Below, piece after piece: positions 7,392-14,948 of a stretch of DNA of 16,977 nucleotides (the first letter of the stretch is position 1; each line of letters begins with the position of its first letter). Origin of the DNA: Citromicrobium sp. (lineage in GTDB: Bacteria; Pseudomonadota; Alphaproteobacteria; Sphingomonadales; Sphingomonadaceae); NCBI GenBank assembly GCA_003248395.1, contig QFNA01000052.1, forward strand, positions 1 through 16,977. Direction: 5' to 3'. Made by a program: the position numbers and the translations under genes. The notes below the pieces were generated by a model. The model saw only the letters and a program-made list of their open reading frames with translations. It was not told the origin of the DNA and made no database searches.

Positions 7392-8396
7392 TCAATCGTC
7401 CTCGTCCTCGTAGCCCACCAGTGCGAGTGCGCGGGCGCGGCGCTGGTGGAGCTGACACCAGCGCAGCAAGGCATCCTCGCGCCCGTGCGTGATCCAGTTT
7501 TCCTGAGCATCGACCTCTTCGATCGTGCGCGTGAGTTCGCCCCAGTCTGCATGGTCGGAAATGACCAGCGGCAGTTCGACATTGCGCTGCCGGGCACGCT
7601 GGCGCACGCGCATCCACCCACTGGCCATGGCCGTGATGGGATCCGGTAGACGGCGGCTCCAGCGGTCGTTGAGCGCACTGGGCGGGCAGACCACCACATG
7701 GCCGCGCATGTCGTCCTTGCCGTAATCGGCAACGAGGCGGAGCTCGCCGAGATCGACGCCGTGATCCTCGTAGAGGCGGCACATCTTTTCCATCGCGCCG
7801 TGAAGATAGATCGGCTGGTGGTGACCGGCGGCACGCAGTTCGGCGATGACACGCTGTGCCTTGCCGAGCGCATAGGCACCGACAAGGACGCAGCGATCGG
7901 GATGCGCCGCAAGCCGATCGAGCAGCTTCGTCATCTCGTCCGCAATGGGGGAATGGGTAAAGAGTGGCAGGCCGAAAGTCGCCTCGGTGATGAAGATGTC
8001 GCAGGGCGTGACTTCGAACGGCGGGCAGGTCGGATCGGCACGGCGCTTGTAATCGCCGGTGACGACCACGCGCTCGCCCGCATGCTCGAGCAGGATCTGC
8101 GCGCTGCCGAGCACATGCCCGGCGGGGATGTAGGTCGCATCGACGCCGCCCGGGAGGCGGATCGTCTCGCCATATTCGACCGGCGTGGCCCCGTCGGAAG
8201 TTGCGTAGCGCAACTTCATGATCGCGAGCGTTTCGGGTGTGGCGACCGTGGTGCCGTGTCCCCCGCGCGCATGATCGGCGTGCCCATGTGTAACAAGCGC
8301 GGCGTCGACCGGCTTCGACGGGTCGACCCAGCAGTCGGCCGGCACGACATGGATGCCGTGCGGCTCCGGCCTGATCCATGAAAAGGGCGCGCTCAC
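7392..8396 (-). CDS. ligase-associated DNA exonuclease (metallo-beta-lactamase fold)
   Basis: 334 residues from a GTG at 8396. No in-frame ATG fits the family start, and the length matches the family. The metal-binding set is clear: HGHADH (37-42), H94 in PAGHVLGSA, D115 in TGDYKRRADP, and the late SDHADW block. Its beta-CASP-like fold relates it to SNM1/Pso2 and CPSF-73 nucleases, as in the family named ligase-associated DNA exonuclease (Xnuc_lig_assoc). It is expected to process DNA ends before sealing by the partner ATP-dependent ligase. In many bacteria it sits beside the ligase, an Lhr-like helicase and a phosphoesterase. Here the ligase is broken and 1.2 kb away, and no helicase or phosphoesterase is in the window. 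A long open frame in another phase over the same bases is a shadow. Confidence 0.92.
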   Translation of the reverse strand: MSAPFSWIRPEPHGIHVVPADCWVDPSKPVDAALVTHGHADHARGGHGTTVATPETLAIMKLRYATSDGATPVEYGETIRLPGGVDATYIPAGHVLGSAQILLEHAGERVVVTGDYKRRADPTCPPFEVTPCDIFITEATFGLPLFTHSPIADEMTKLLDRLAAHPDRCVLVGAYALGKAQRVIAELRAAGHHQPIYLHGAMEKMCRLYEDHGVDLGELRLVADYGKDDMRGHVVVCPPSALNDRWSRRLPDPITAMASGWMRVRQRARQRNVELPLVISDHADWGELTRTIEEVDAQENWITHGREDALLRWCQLHQRRARALALVGYEDEDD

Positions 8397-8442
8397 GCCC
8401 GATTCAAGCGCGCAACGGCGCGAGCGTTCCCGCAGCCAGCAC

Positions 8443-9936
8443 TCAACTGGCGGATTTCAGGCGATTGAACAGCTGCTTGATCCCCGGCTTTTGTCCAGTG
8501 GCGAGCAGACTGGCGCGGAAGAGGCGGCCGAGGAAAACGATCTCGAGCACGATGAATGCGGCAAGCAGAACCGCGGCACCGACGAGTTCCCAGATCTCGA
8601 TGCCCGAGCCGAGCCGTGCGAGCACGGTGAACGGCGTCCACAACGGAATCCACGTCATCGCCTGCACGAAGAGCCCGCCGGTCCCGGCGAGGATCGCGCC
8701 GATCAGAAACGTCATCGGCAAGAGGATGCCGAGCATGACGGGCATGAGGTAGCCTTGCGCCTCGCTCATCGAATCGGCGAGCGCGCCGATGGCGACAAAG
8801 ATGATCGAGATCGCAACATAGCCGGCGATGAAGAAATAGAGCGCAGCGACAATTACCGAAGGTGAAGCCAGCGGAGCGAGCGCGGGGCGGATCATGTCTG
8901 CCACGGCGCCTTGCATCACAAAGGTCGCGACCGCAGCGCAGCCGGCCCAGACGAGCACCATCGATAGCCCCACCGCGACCGCACCGAGGAGCTTGCCATA
9001 CATCAGTTCTTCGGGACGGATGCAGGCGAGCAGCGACTCGAGCAGCTTGTTCGAGCGTTCCTCCACAGACCCTTGCAACATCCAGCTACCCGACAGCATC
9101 AGGCTCATCATGAGAATGTAAGCAAGCGCCAGCGGGACGATCGACCGGACAAACAGCGCCTCGCGTGCGCCGCCGCCAGGCGCGGGCGTTGTGACCGCAA
9201 TGGCGGGGGCGGCGTTCTGGATGGCTAGAGCCTGTTCGGCGCCGATGCCCTGCGCCGAAAGCAATTGCTGGCGCAGATCGGTGGTCAGCACGTCCTGCAG
9301 GGTGGCCATGAAACCGGCACGCGGTTGCTCGTTCGACCACAGCTTGATCGTCGGATCCTGCGGATAGGATTTGCCCAGCAGCAATACGACATCGGGATTG
9401 GTCTCGCCGCCATCACCATTGTCGGTCTGGAGCAAGTCATCGACTTCCTGCGCCAGCGCCTGGCCTTCCAGAGCAGCGAGCGATTCGGGAACTTCGACAA
9501 AGTCGTAATCGCGCGACGGCGCCTCGAATTCAGGGGTTCCTTCGGGAGCGACAGACGCGATACGATCGACGGCTGCATCCAGCCCGCCCGCTTCCCGGAA
9601 GGTGGCGACATCGGCATCGGTGTACCAGCGGTCATGCTGCGTCCAGACAGCTTGCGGGTCGGCACGTTCGAGTTCGTATCGCCGCACATGGCGCGAAAGC
9701 GACTGGAGGAGCGCGCGGTCCTCTTCGAGATCGAACCGCTGCGCAATCGCATTGGCTGCGGTGGTTTGCGAACGGTCGATCACGGCGACCCGCGTCGCTT
9801 CGTCTTCATCGAGTGTATCGCCGAATATGGGGCCCAGCGCCAGAGCCACGGGAACGAGCAACAGCGTGAGCCAGAAGCTCTTCATCATGGCGATCTGACG
9901 GAATTCGCGCAGCGCGACGAGCAGGATATTGTTCAT
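8443..9936 (-). CDS. ABC-2 type transporter permease (NatB-like)
   Basis: 497 residues. The ATG at 9936 overlaps the ATPase stop (ATGA) and has GGAGG 7 bases upstream. One N-terminal membrane helix (about 17-37) follows the NILLVALREFRQ start typical of NatB-type ABC-2 permeases. A large extracytoplasmic domain (about 40-265) comes next, then about six hydrophobic segments from residue 270 (SIVPLALAYILMMSLMLSG, WMLQGSVEERSNKLLESLL and onward). The motif EERSNKLLESLLA is characteristic of this family. It forms an exporter with the ATPase encoded just before it. Substrate unknown; NatAB in Bacillus exports sodium, but this cannot be assumed here. 46 bases separate it from the exonuclease downstream. 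Confidence 0.9.
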   Translation of the reverse strand: MNNILLVALREFRQIAMMKSFWLTLLLVPVALALGPIFGDTLDEDEATRVAVIDRSQTTAANAIAQRFDLEEDRALLQSLSRHVRRYELERADPQAVWTQHDRWYTDADVATFREAGGLDAAVDRIASVAPEGTPEFEAPSRDYDFVEVPESLAALEGQALAQEVDDLLQTDNGDGGETNPDVVLLLGKSYPQDPTIKLWSNEQPRAGFMATLQDVLTTDLRQQLLSAQGIGAEQALAIQNAAPAIAVTTPAPGGGAREALFVRSIVPLALAYILMMSLMLSGSWMLQGSVEERSNKLLESLLACIRPEELMYGKLLGAVAVGLSMVLVWAGCAAVATFVMQGAVADMIRPALAPLASPSVIVAALYFFIAGYVAISIIFVAIGALADSMSEAQGYLMPVMLGILLPMTFLIGAILAGTGGLFVQAMTWIPLWTPFTVLARLGSGIEIWELVGAAVLLAAFIVLEIVFLGRLFRASLLATGQKPGIKQLFNRLKSAS

Positions 9937-10853
9937 GGCTGGACCTCCTCTTCGCCGACCAACTGCACGAAAACCTCGTGCAGCGATGCCTGCTGGACTT
10001 CGAAACGGCGCAGCGGAATGGCCTTGCGCGTGCAGGTTTCGAGGACGCTTTCCGAGGTGGTTCCGGGTGCGAGGTCAATCTCGTAAAGCGACCAGCCGTC
10101 GCCGAGCTCTTCAGCAACATGGGCATGCTCTATGCCCGGGACAGTGCCAATCTCCGGCTGTGCGACCAGCGAGATGCGTGTCGGCAATTGCGCGCGGGCT
10201 TCGGCCAGCGTGCCTTCGAAACGTTTCCCCCCTTTTTTTAACAGCAGCAGCCGATCGCACAGCCGTTCGGCATGCTGCATCACATGTGTCGAGAAGATGA
10301 CCGCCGCACCACGCTGCGATGCGCGCAGGATCTCTTCCTCAAGCAGGCCCTGGTTGACCGGATCGAGACCCGAGAAGGGCTCGTCGAGCATCAGCAGTTC
10401 GGGGCGGTTCACTAGCGAACAGGCGAGCTGGACCTTTTGCGCCATGCCTTTCGACATGTCGCCGATCTTGCTTTTCGCGCGCTCGCCGAGGTCGAAGCGC
10501 TCGAGCAGGGCCATACCCTCGCGCCGGGCTTCCCCCGGATCCATCTGCTTGAGGCGACCGAAATAGACGATCGTCTCGATCGCGCTCATGTGCGAATAGA
10601 GGCCGCGTTCCTCGGGCAGGAAACCAATCGCGGCAGTATCGCGATCCTGCGGCGAAGAGCCGAGCACCGAAATCGTACCAGCCGTCGGGCGGATGATGTC
10701 GAGTACCATGCGCAAGGTAGTGGTCTTGCCCGCGCCATTGCCGCCGAGAAAACCGAAAATCTCACCCGGCGCGACCGAGAAGCTCAGATCGTCGACGGCG
10801 AGAATATCGCCGAAGCGTTTGGTGAGATTGCTGACTTCGAGTACCTGTGCCAC
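9933..10853 (-). CDS. ABC transporter ATP-binding protein (NatA-like)
   Basis: 306 residues from a GTG at 10853, which fits the family start MAQVLEVSNLTKRFG. Ribosome site weak. Nucleotide-binding parts: Walker A GGNGAGKTT (37-45), PEERGLY in the Q-loop region (79-85), signature MSKGM (132-136, the variant usual in NatA-type ATPases instead of LSGGQ), Walker B LLMLDEP (152-158), D-loop SGLD, and H-loop STH with H189. The last 90 residues match the C-terminal domain of this subfamily (DUF4162-like). It powers the ABC-2 permease that follows with a 4-base overlap. The gene lies 84 bases beyond the clpA terminator, so it probably has its own promoter, which I could not place convincingly. Confidence 0.92.
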   Translation of the reverse strand: MAQVLEVSNLTKRFGDILAVDDLSFSVAPGEIFGFLGGNGAGKTTTLRMVLDIIRPTAGTISVLGSSPQDRDTAAIGFLPEERGLYSHMSAIETIVYFGRLKQMDPGEARREGMALLERFDLGERAKSKIGDMSKGMAQKVQLACSLVNRPELLMLDEPFSGLDPVNQGLLEEEILRASQRGAAVIFSTHVMQHAERLCDRLLLLKKGGKRFEGTLAEARAQLPTRISLVAQPEIGTVPGIEHAHVAEELGDGWSLYEIDLAPGTTSESVLETCTRKAIPLRRFEVQQASLHEVFVQLVGEEEVQP

Positions 10854-10883
10854 GCCCGACCCCCGGCAGTGTTAATCTAGGCG

Positions 10884-10901
10884 GCTGCGGTAACCCGCAG
10901 C
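10884..10901. repeat. 7-bp inverted repeat upstream of the ABC operon
   Basis: GCTGCGG and CCGCAGC flank a 4-base loop (TAAC), 31 bases upstream of the ATPase GTG. It has no T-run on either side, so it is not an obvious terminator. It could be an operator for the ABC operon or a leader structure. Function unproven. Confidence 0.4.
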
Positions 10902-10927
10902 AGTGCTAAGCGCAATCGGCCTCTGGC

Positions 10928-10964
10928 TAAACAAACAGAGGGAGCGACCAGCGCCGCCCCCTCT
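10928..10964 (-). terminator. intrinsic terminator of clpA
   Basis: In the minus-strand sense a 10-bp stem (AGAGGGGGCG with CGCTCCCTCT, one G-U pair, 8-base loop; plus 10937-10964) is followed directly by GTTTGTTTA. It lies 32 bases after the clpA stop. Stem strength and T-rich tail fit a Rho-independent terminator that separates clpA from the ABC exporter operon. Confidence 0.75.
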
Positions 10965-10996
10965 TCCAATCAACTGCGATCTTGCGATGGGGGCCT

Positions 10997-13381
10997 TCAG
11001 GCCTCGCTGTCGCCCTTTTCCTCGCTCGGATCGTTCTGCGAGCGCCTGGTCGCGGGTTTTTTCCGCTTCGGTGTCGGCTTGGCGCGTTTCGCCTTTGCCT
11101 TGGGAGGGGCAGGTGTCAGCTCGAAGCTTGGCTTACCGCCTTTCATTGTCACCGCGACCTCGCCGCCATCGGCAAGCTTGCCGAACAGCAGTTCCTCGGC
11201 AAGCGGCTGCTTGATCCGGTCCTGGATCAGGCGGCTCATCGGGCGCGCGCCATAGAGCCGGTCGTAACCCTTATCGGCCAGCCAGGCGCGGGCATCCTTG
11301 TCGAACTGGATGTCGACATTCTGTTCCGCCAGCTGCAGCTCGAGCTGGAGAATGAACTTGTCGACCACGCGCGCCACAGTGTCCTTGCCGAGATAGGCGA
11401 AAGGCACGATGGCATCGAGGCGATTGCGGAATTCGGGGGTGAACATGCGCTTCACCGCTTCCTCGCTCGCATCTTCGCGCGAAACGTCTCCGAAACCGAT
11501 GCCCTGTCGCGCCATGTCCGACGCACCGGCATTGGTGGTCATGATCAGCACGACATTGCGGAAATCGACCGTCTTGCCATGATGATCGGTCAGGCGACCG
11601 TTATCCATCACCTGCAACAGAATGTTAAACAGATCGGGATGCGCCTTCTCGATCTCGTCGAGCAGCAGCACGCAGTGCGGATCCTGGTCAACCGCATCGG
11701 TGAGCAGGCCACCCTGATCATAGCCGACATAGCCCGGGGGCGCGCCGATCAGTCGCGACACGCTATGCCGCTCCATATATTCGGACATGTCGAAGCGCTT
11801 GAGCTCGATCCCCATGATCGAGGCGAGTTGGCGGGCGACTTCGGTCTTGCCGACGCCTGTCGGGCCGCTGAAGAGGAACGAGCCGATGGGCTTGTCCGGA
11901 TCGCGCAGCCCGGCGCGCGACAGCTTCATCGCGGTCGACAGCTTCTGCACGGCAGCATCCTGTCCGAACACGACATGCTTCAGGTCGCGTTCGAGATTCT
12001 CCAGTGCTTTCTTGTCGTCGCTCGAAACCGATTTGGGTGGAATGCGCGCCATGGTCGCAATCACCGCCTCGATCTCGCGCGCCGTGATCTTCTTTTTCCG
12101 GCGGCTGGGCGGCACGAGCATTTGCATCGCGCCGACTTCGTCGATCACGTCGATCGCCTTGTCGGGCAGCTTGCGGTCGTTGATGTAGCGCGCCGAAAGC
12201 TCGACCGCGGTGCGCAGGGCATCGGGGGTATACTTGACCTTGTGATGCTCTTCGAACGCGCTGCGCAGACCCTTGAGGATCTTGACCGTGTCCTCGATCG
12301 TCGGTTCGTTCACGTCGATTTTCTGGAAGCGGCGCAACAGCGCGCGATCCTTTTCGAAATGGTTGCGAAATTCCTTGTAGGTGGTCGAACCGATGCAGCG
12401 GATCGCACCCGACGACAATGCAGGTTTGAGCAGATTGGATGCGTCCATCGCCCCGCCGCTGGTCGCGCCTGCGCCAATGACCGTGTGAATCTCGTCGATG
12501 AAGAGAACGGCGTCGGGCATACCTTCAAGTTCGTTGACGACCTGTTTCAGCCGCTCCTCGAAATCGCCTCGATAACGCGTGCCGGCCAGCAGCGCGCCCA
12601 TATCGAGCGAGTAGATCACGGCGTCCTCAAGCACCTCCGGCACGTCGCCTTCGACGATCTTGCGGGCGAGCCCTTCGGCAATGGCGGTCTTGCCGACGCC
12701 AGGATCGCCGACATAGAGCGGATTGTTCTTCGACCGGCGACAGAGGATCTGGACCGTCCGATCGACCTCGGGTCCGCGGCCGATCAGCGGATCGACCTTG
12801 CCGTCCTCCGCCTTCTGGTTGAGATTGACGGTAAACTGTTCGAGTGCGGTTTCCTTCTTCTCGCCGCCCTTGGCAGTGTCTTGCCCGTCCTCACCCTGTG
12901 CATCGTCGGCACCCTGCGGCGAGCGCGTTTCGGCAGGCTTGCCGCCCTTGCCGATGCCATGGCTGATGAAACTCACCGCATCGAGGCGGCTCATGTCCTG
13001 CTGTTGCAGGAAATACACGGCGTAGGAATCGCGTTCGGAAAAGAGCGCGACGAGCACGTTCGCACCGGTAACCGTATCCTTGCCGCTCGACTGGACATGC
13101 AGGATAGCGCGCTGGATCACGCGTTGGAAACCGGCGGTTGGCTGAGGATCGGCAGTGTCGTTGGTCTGGAGCGACTGGTATTCCTGCTCGAGATACTGGG
13201 TCACGACGCTTGCCAGTTCGCCGAGATCGACACCGCAGGCGGTCATGACCTGTGCGGCTTCCTCGTCGGTGATCAGCGCGAGCAGCAGATGTTCGAGCGT
13301 GGCGTATTCGTGGCGCCGCTCGCCCGCGTCGGAGAGGGCGGCGTGGAGGGTCTTTTCAAGATTGGCAGCAAAGCTGGGCAT
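10997..13381 (-). CDS. clpA: ATP-dependent Clp protease ATP-binding subunit ClpA
   Basis: 794 residues. ClpA is the AAA+ unfoldase that feeds proteins into the ClpP chamber in the cytoplasm. The N-terminal Clp_N double repeat spans about 1-145, with an acidic, Gly-rich linker to about 175. The first AAA domain has Walker A GDPGVGKT (225-232) and Walker B VLFIDEIH. The second has Walker A GPTGVGKT (506-513), Walker B VLLLDEIEKAH and the sensor region FRNRLD. The short stretch between the domains (no long coiled coil) separates it from ClpB. RQGIGFGD carries the IGF-type loop that docks on ClpP. The C-terminal 40 residues form an unusual Lys/Arg/Pro-rich tail with an acidic end. clpS, often next to clpA, is not in the window. 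Ribosome site weak. Confidence 0.97.
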   Translation of the reverse strand: MPSFAANLEKTLHAALSDAGERRHEYATLEHLLLALITDEEAAQVMTACGVDLGELASVVTQYLEQEYQSLQTNDTADPQPTAGFQRVIQRAILHVQSSGKDTVTGANVLVALFSERDSYAVYFLQQQDMSRLDAVSFISHGIGKGGKPAETRSPQGADDAQGEDGQDTAKGGEKKETALEQFTVNLNQKAEDGKVDPLIGRGPEVDRTVQILCRRSKNNPLYVGDPGVGKTAIAEGLARKIVEGDVPEVLEDAVIYSLDMGALLAGTRYRGDFEERLKQVVNELEGMPDAVLFIDEIHTVIGAGATSGGAMDASNLLKPALSSGAIRCIGSTTYKEFRNHFEKDRALLRRFQKIDVNEPTIEDTVKILKGLRSAFEEHHKVKYTPDALRTAVELSARYINDRKLPDKAIDVIDEVGAMQMLVPPSRRKKKITAREIEAVIATMARIPPKSVSSDDKKALENLERDLKHVVFGQDAAVQKLSTAMKLSRAGLRDPDKPIGSFLFSGPTGVGKTEVARQLASIMGIELKRFDMSEYMERHSVSRLIGAPPGYVGYDQGGLLTDAVDQDPHCVLLLDEIEKAHPDLFNILLQVMDNGRLTDHHGKTVDFRNVVLIMTTNAGASDMARQGIGFGDVSREDASEEAVKRMFTPEFRNRLDAIVPFAYLGKDTVARVVDKFILQLELQLAEQNVDIQFDKDARAWLADKGYDRLYGARPMSRLIQDRIKQPLAEELLFGKLADGGEVAVTMKGGKPSFELTPAPPKAKAKRAKPTPKRKKPATRRSQNDPSEEKGDSEA

Positions 13382-13426
13382 TCAGGTTCCACTTTCTTGG
13401 GAATCGCGGCAGGCGATATCGGGCGA

Positions 13427-13448
13427 GGCTAACTCAGGAAAGTTAGCC
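13427..13448. repeat. perfect 8-bp inverted repeat in the clpA leader
   Basis: GGCTAACT and AGTTAGCC flank a 6-base loop, 46 bases upstream of the clpA ATG and inside the predicted 5' leader. With no T-run it does not look like a terminator for the upstream DUF1192 gene. It may be a leader structure or a protein-binding site. Confidence 0.5.
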
Positions 13449-13467
13449 GATGCTGTATGTGCAGCCG

Positions 13468-13496
13468 ATATGGGGAGGCGCGGGGAGAATTTCAGC
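13468..13496 (-). promoter_or_regulatory. candidate heat-shock (RpoH-type) promoter of clpA
   Basis: In minus-strand sense, GCTGAAA (13490-13496) stands 14 bases before CCCCATAT (13468-13475). This resembles the sigma-32 consensus CTTGAAA, 13-17 bases, CCCCATNT. The -10 match is good, the -35 match partial. Start of transcription would fall near 13461, giving a leader of about 80 bases. A heat-shock promoter on clpA is biologically sensible. Seen by eye only. Confidence 0.35.
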
Positions 13497-13510
13497 CCCT
13501 GCGCCATGAC

Positions 13511-13711
13511 CTAGTCCTTGCGCCCGAATAGCGCGTCGGCGGCGTCGCGGTGGGCCGCTGCCTTGAGGCGGTGTTTTTCGACGCGCGCGATTTCCGTTTC
13601 GAGCATGGCGATGCGCTCGCCCAGTTCGTCCTGCGAATAGCGGCCGAGATCTTCCGCGGCGAGCTTGCTCGCGGCGTCGCCTCTGGGGCGTGGGCGATCA
13701 TCGTCTTCCAT
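13511..13711 (-). CDS. DUF1192 family small protein
   Basis: 66 residues from the ATG at 13711; a longer upstream extension of the frame is not family-like. An acidic/basic N-terminus (MEDDDRPRPRGDAAS) is followed by ELGERIAMLETEIARVEKHRLK, a short helix that is probably coiled coil, and an end HRDAADALFGRKD. The L..Y....L..RI..LE.EI.R pattern with a terminal AADALF is the DUF1192 signature seen across Alphaproteobacteria. Function unknown. It is codirectional with clpA but 129 bases away, and divergent from the quinone oxidoreductase gene. No strong ribosome site is visible. Confidence 0.82.
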   Translation of the reverse strand: MEDDDRPRPRGDAASKLAAEDLGRYSQDELGERIAMLETEIARVEKHRLKAAAHRDAADALFGRKD

Positions 13712-13739
13712 TGCCCGGCAATCTCGCAAGCAAGGCCGG

Positions 13740-13767
13740 TTGCTGTCAACGGGGGCGCGCGTTAATG
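13740..13767 (+). promoter_or_regulatory. candidate promoter for the quinone oxidoreductase gene
   Basis: TTGCTG (13740-13745) and TTAATG (13762-13767) are 16 bases apart in the divergent gap, about 70 bases before the GTG start. The match to a housekeeping promoter is modest and made by eye. Confidence 0.22.
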
Positions 13768-13836
13768 CACCGTTTCCGTGGCTTTGCGGCCACGCTTCGA
13801 CGCTGGGAAATCCGGGGCGCAAGGGGGAAGAAATCG

Positions 13837-14847
13837 GTGAAGCAACTGCCTGAAACCATGGTCGCGATGGGGTACGATGCGCCGGGCGGACCAGAAGTGC
13901 TTCGTGCCGAAACGCTGCCTGTGCCGCAACCGGAAGCGGGGCAGGTGCTGGTCAGGGTGAGCCATGCCGGCGTCAATCGCCCTGACGTCATTCAGCGACA
14001 GGGATTCTATCCGCCCCCGCCGGGCGCCTCGCCGATTCCGGGGCTGGAAATTGCCGGAACAGTGGTGGCGATCGGCAAAGGCGTGGCCCCCGAAATGCTC
14101 AACCGTCGCGTTTGCGCGCTCGTGAGCGGGGGCGGCTATGCGCAATATTGCCTCGCCCATGCCGGACATTGCCTGAGCGTGCCCGAGGGTATGGGCATGG
14201 AACATGCGGCGGCGATCCCTGAAACGCTGTTTACCGTCTGGCACAATGTTTTCGAACGCGGCTGGGCGCGCGATGGAGAGACGCTGCTGGTGCATGGCGG
14301 GACCAGCGGGATCGGTTCGATGGCGATACAGTTGGGCAAGGCCTTCGGCATGACGGTGCTGACCACCGCCGGGAGCGGGGAGAAATGCGCAGCGGCCAAG
14401 AGTTTCGGCGCGGACCTTGCGATCAATTACCGCGAGGCGGACTTCGTCGAAGCGGTCAAGGATTTTACCGATGGCAAGGGTGTAAACGTCGTGCTCGACA
14501 TGGTGTCGGGTAATTACGTTCAGCGCAATCTAGATTGCCTTGCCGAAGACGGGCGTCACGTGACGATTGCGGTGCTGGGCGGACTCAAGGCAGAGATCAA
14601 CATGGCCAAGCTGATGAGCAGACGGCAGACCATGACGGGTTCGACGCTGCGTCCTCGCCCGGACGAGTTCAAGGCATTGCTGGCCGACGAAATTCACCAA
14701 TATGCATGGCCTTTGTTCGAGGATGGCACGATCACCCCCGTCATGGACCAGTGCTTCCCGCTGGAGGAGGCAGGCGCAGCGCATGCCCGGATGGAAGGCG
14801 GCGATCATATCGGCAAGATCGTGCTCGCGATCGGTCATTCGCGCTGA
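13837..14847 (+). CDS. NAD(P)H quinone oxidoreductase (PIG3/zinc-free MDR family)
   Basis: 336 residues from a GTG at 13837. GGGGG at 13823-13827 gives a ribosome site, and relatives carry a similar short lead-in before the (M)xAx...APGGPEVL block; an ATG at 13858 is the alternative. The GroES-like domain runs to about residue 120 (GVNRPDVIQRQGFYPPPPGASP, GLEIAG). The Rossmann domain begins HGGTSGIGSMAIQLGKAFG (153-171). No catalytic or structural zinc cysteines are seen, as expected for the quinone-reductase/PIG3 branch. It should reduce quinones or activated enones with NADPH in the cytoplasm. Single gene, with its own upstream region. Confidence 0.9.
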   Translation: MKQLPETMVAMGYDAPGGPEVLRAETLPVPQPEAGQVLVRVSHAGVNRPDVIQRQGFYPPPPGASPIPGLEIAGTVVAIGKGVAPEMLNRRVCALVSGGGYAQYCLAHAGHCLSVPEGMGMEHAAAIPETLFTVWHNVFERGWARDGETLLVHGGTSGIGSMAIQLGKAFGMTVLTTAGSGEKCAAAKSFGADLAINYREADFVEAVKDFTDGKGVNVVLDMVSGNYVQRNLDCLAEDGRHVTIAVLGGLKAEINMAKLMSRRQTMTGSTLRPRPDEFKALLADEIHQYAWPLFEDGTITPVMDQCFPLEEAGAAHARMEGGDHIGKIVLAIGHSR

Positions 14848-14948
14848 CTCGCAAATGTAGCATCGTCCCGGTTCTGTAACCGAACCGAGATTCCCCGGTC
14901 ACATTGGCATGGCATGGCGACTCCAACGATCCGCTTGGGAGTACCGCC

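Noticed and set aside
7336..8379. A 347-residue minus-strand frame over the exonuclease gene.
   Set aside because: It covers the same bases as the exonuclease in another phase, is extremely rich in Arg/Ala/Cys/His, and shows no family motifs, whereas the 7392-8396 frame has a complete metal-binding set.
10982..13432. An 816-residue open frame on the plus strand opposite clpA.
   Set aside because: It is the antisense shadow of a well-conserved clpA in GC-rich DNA. Its translation resembles no known family and has no sensible start.
13382..13507. A 41-codon minus-strand frame (MAQGLKFSPRLPISAAH...) ending directly before the clpA ATG.
   Set aside because: It overlaps the candidate promoter and hairpin, has no ribosome site, and its composition does not look protein-like. 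It could be a leader peptide, but nothing supports this beyond its position.
14869..14882. Small hairpin CGGTT-CTGT-AACCG after the quinone oxidoreductase gene.
   Set aside because: It has only 5 bp and no T-run. It is too weak to call a terminator, and I saw no convincing promoter boxes in 14848-14948 either.
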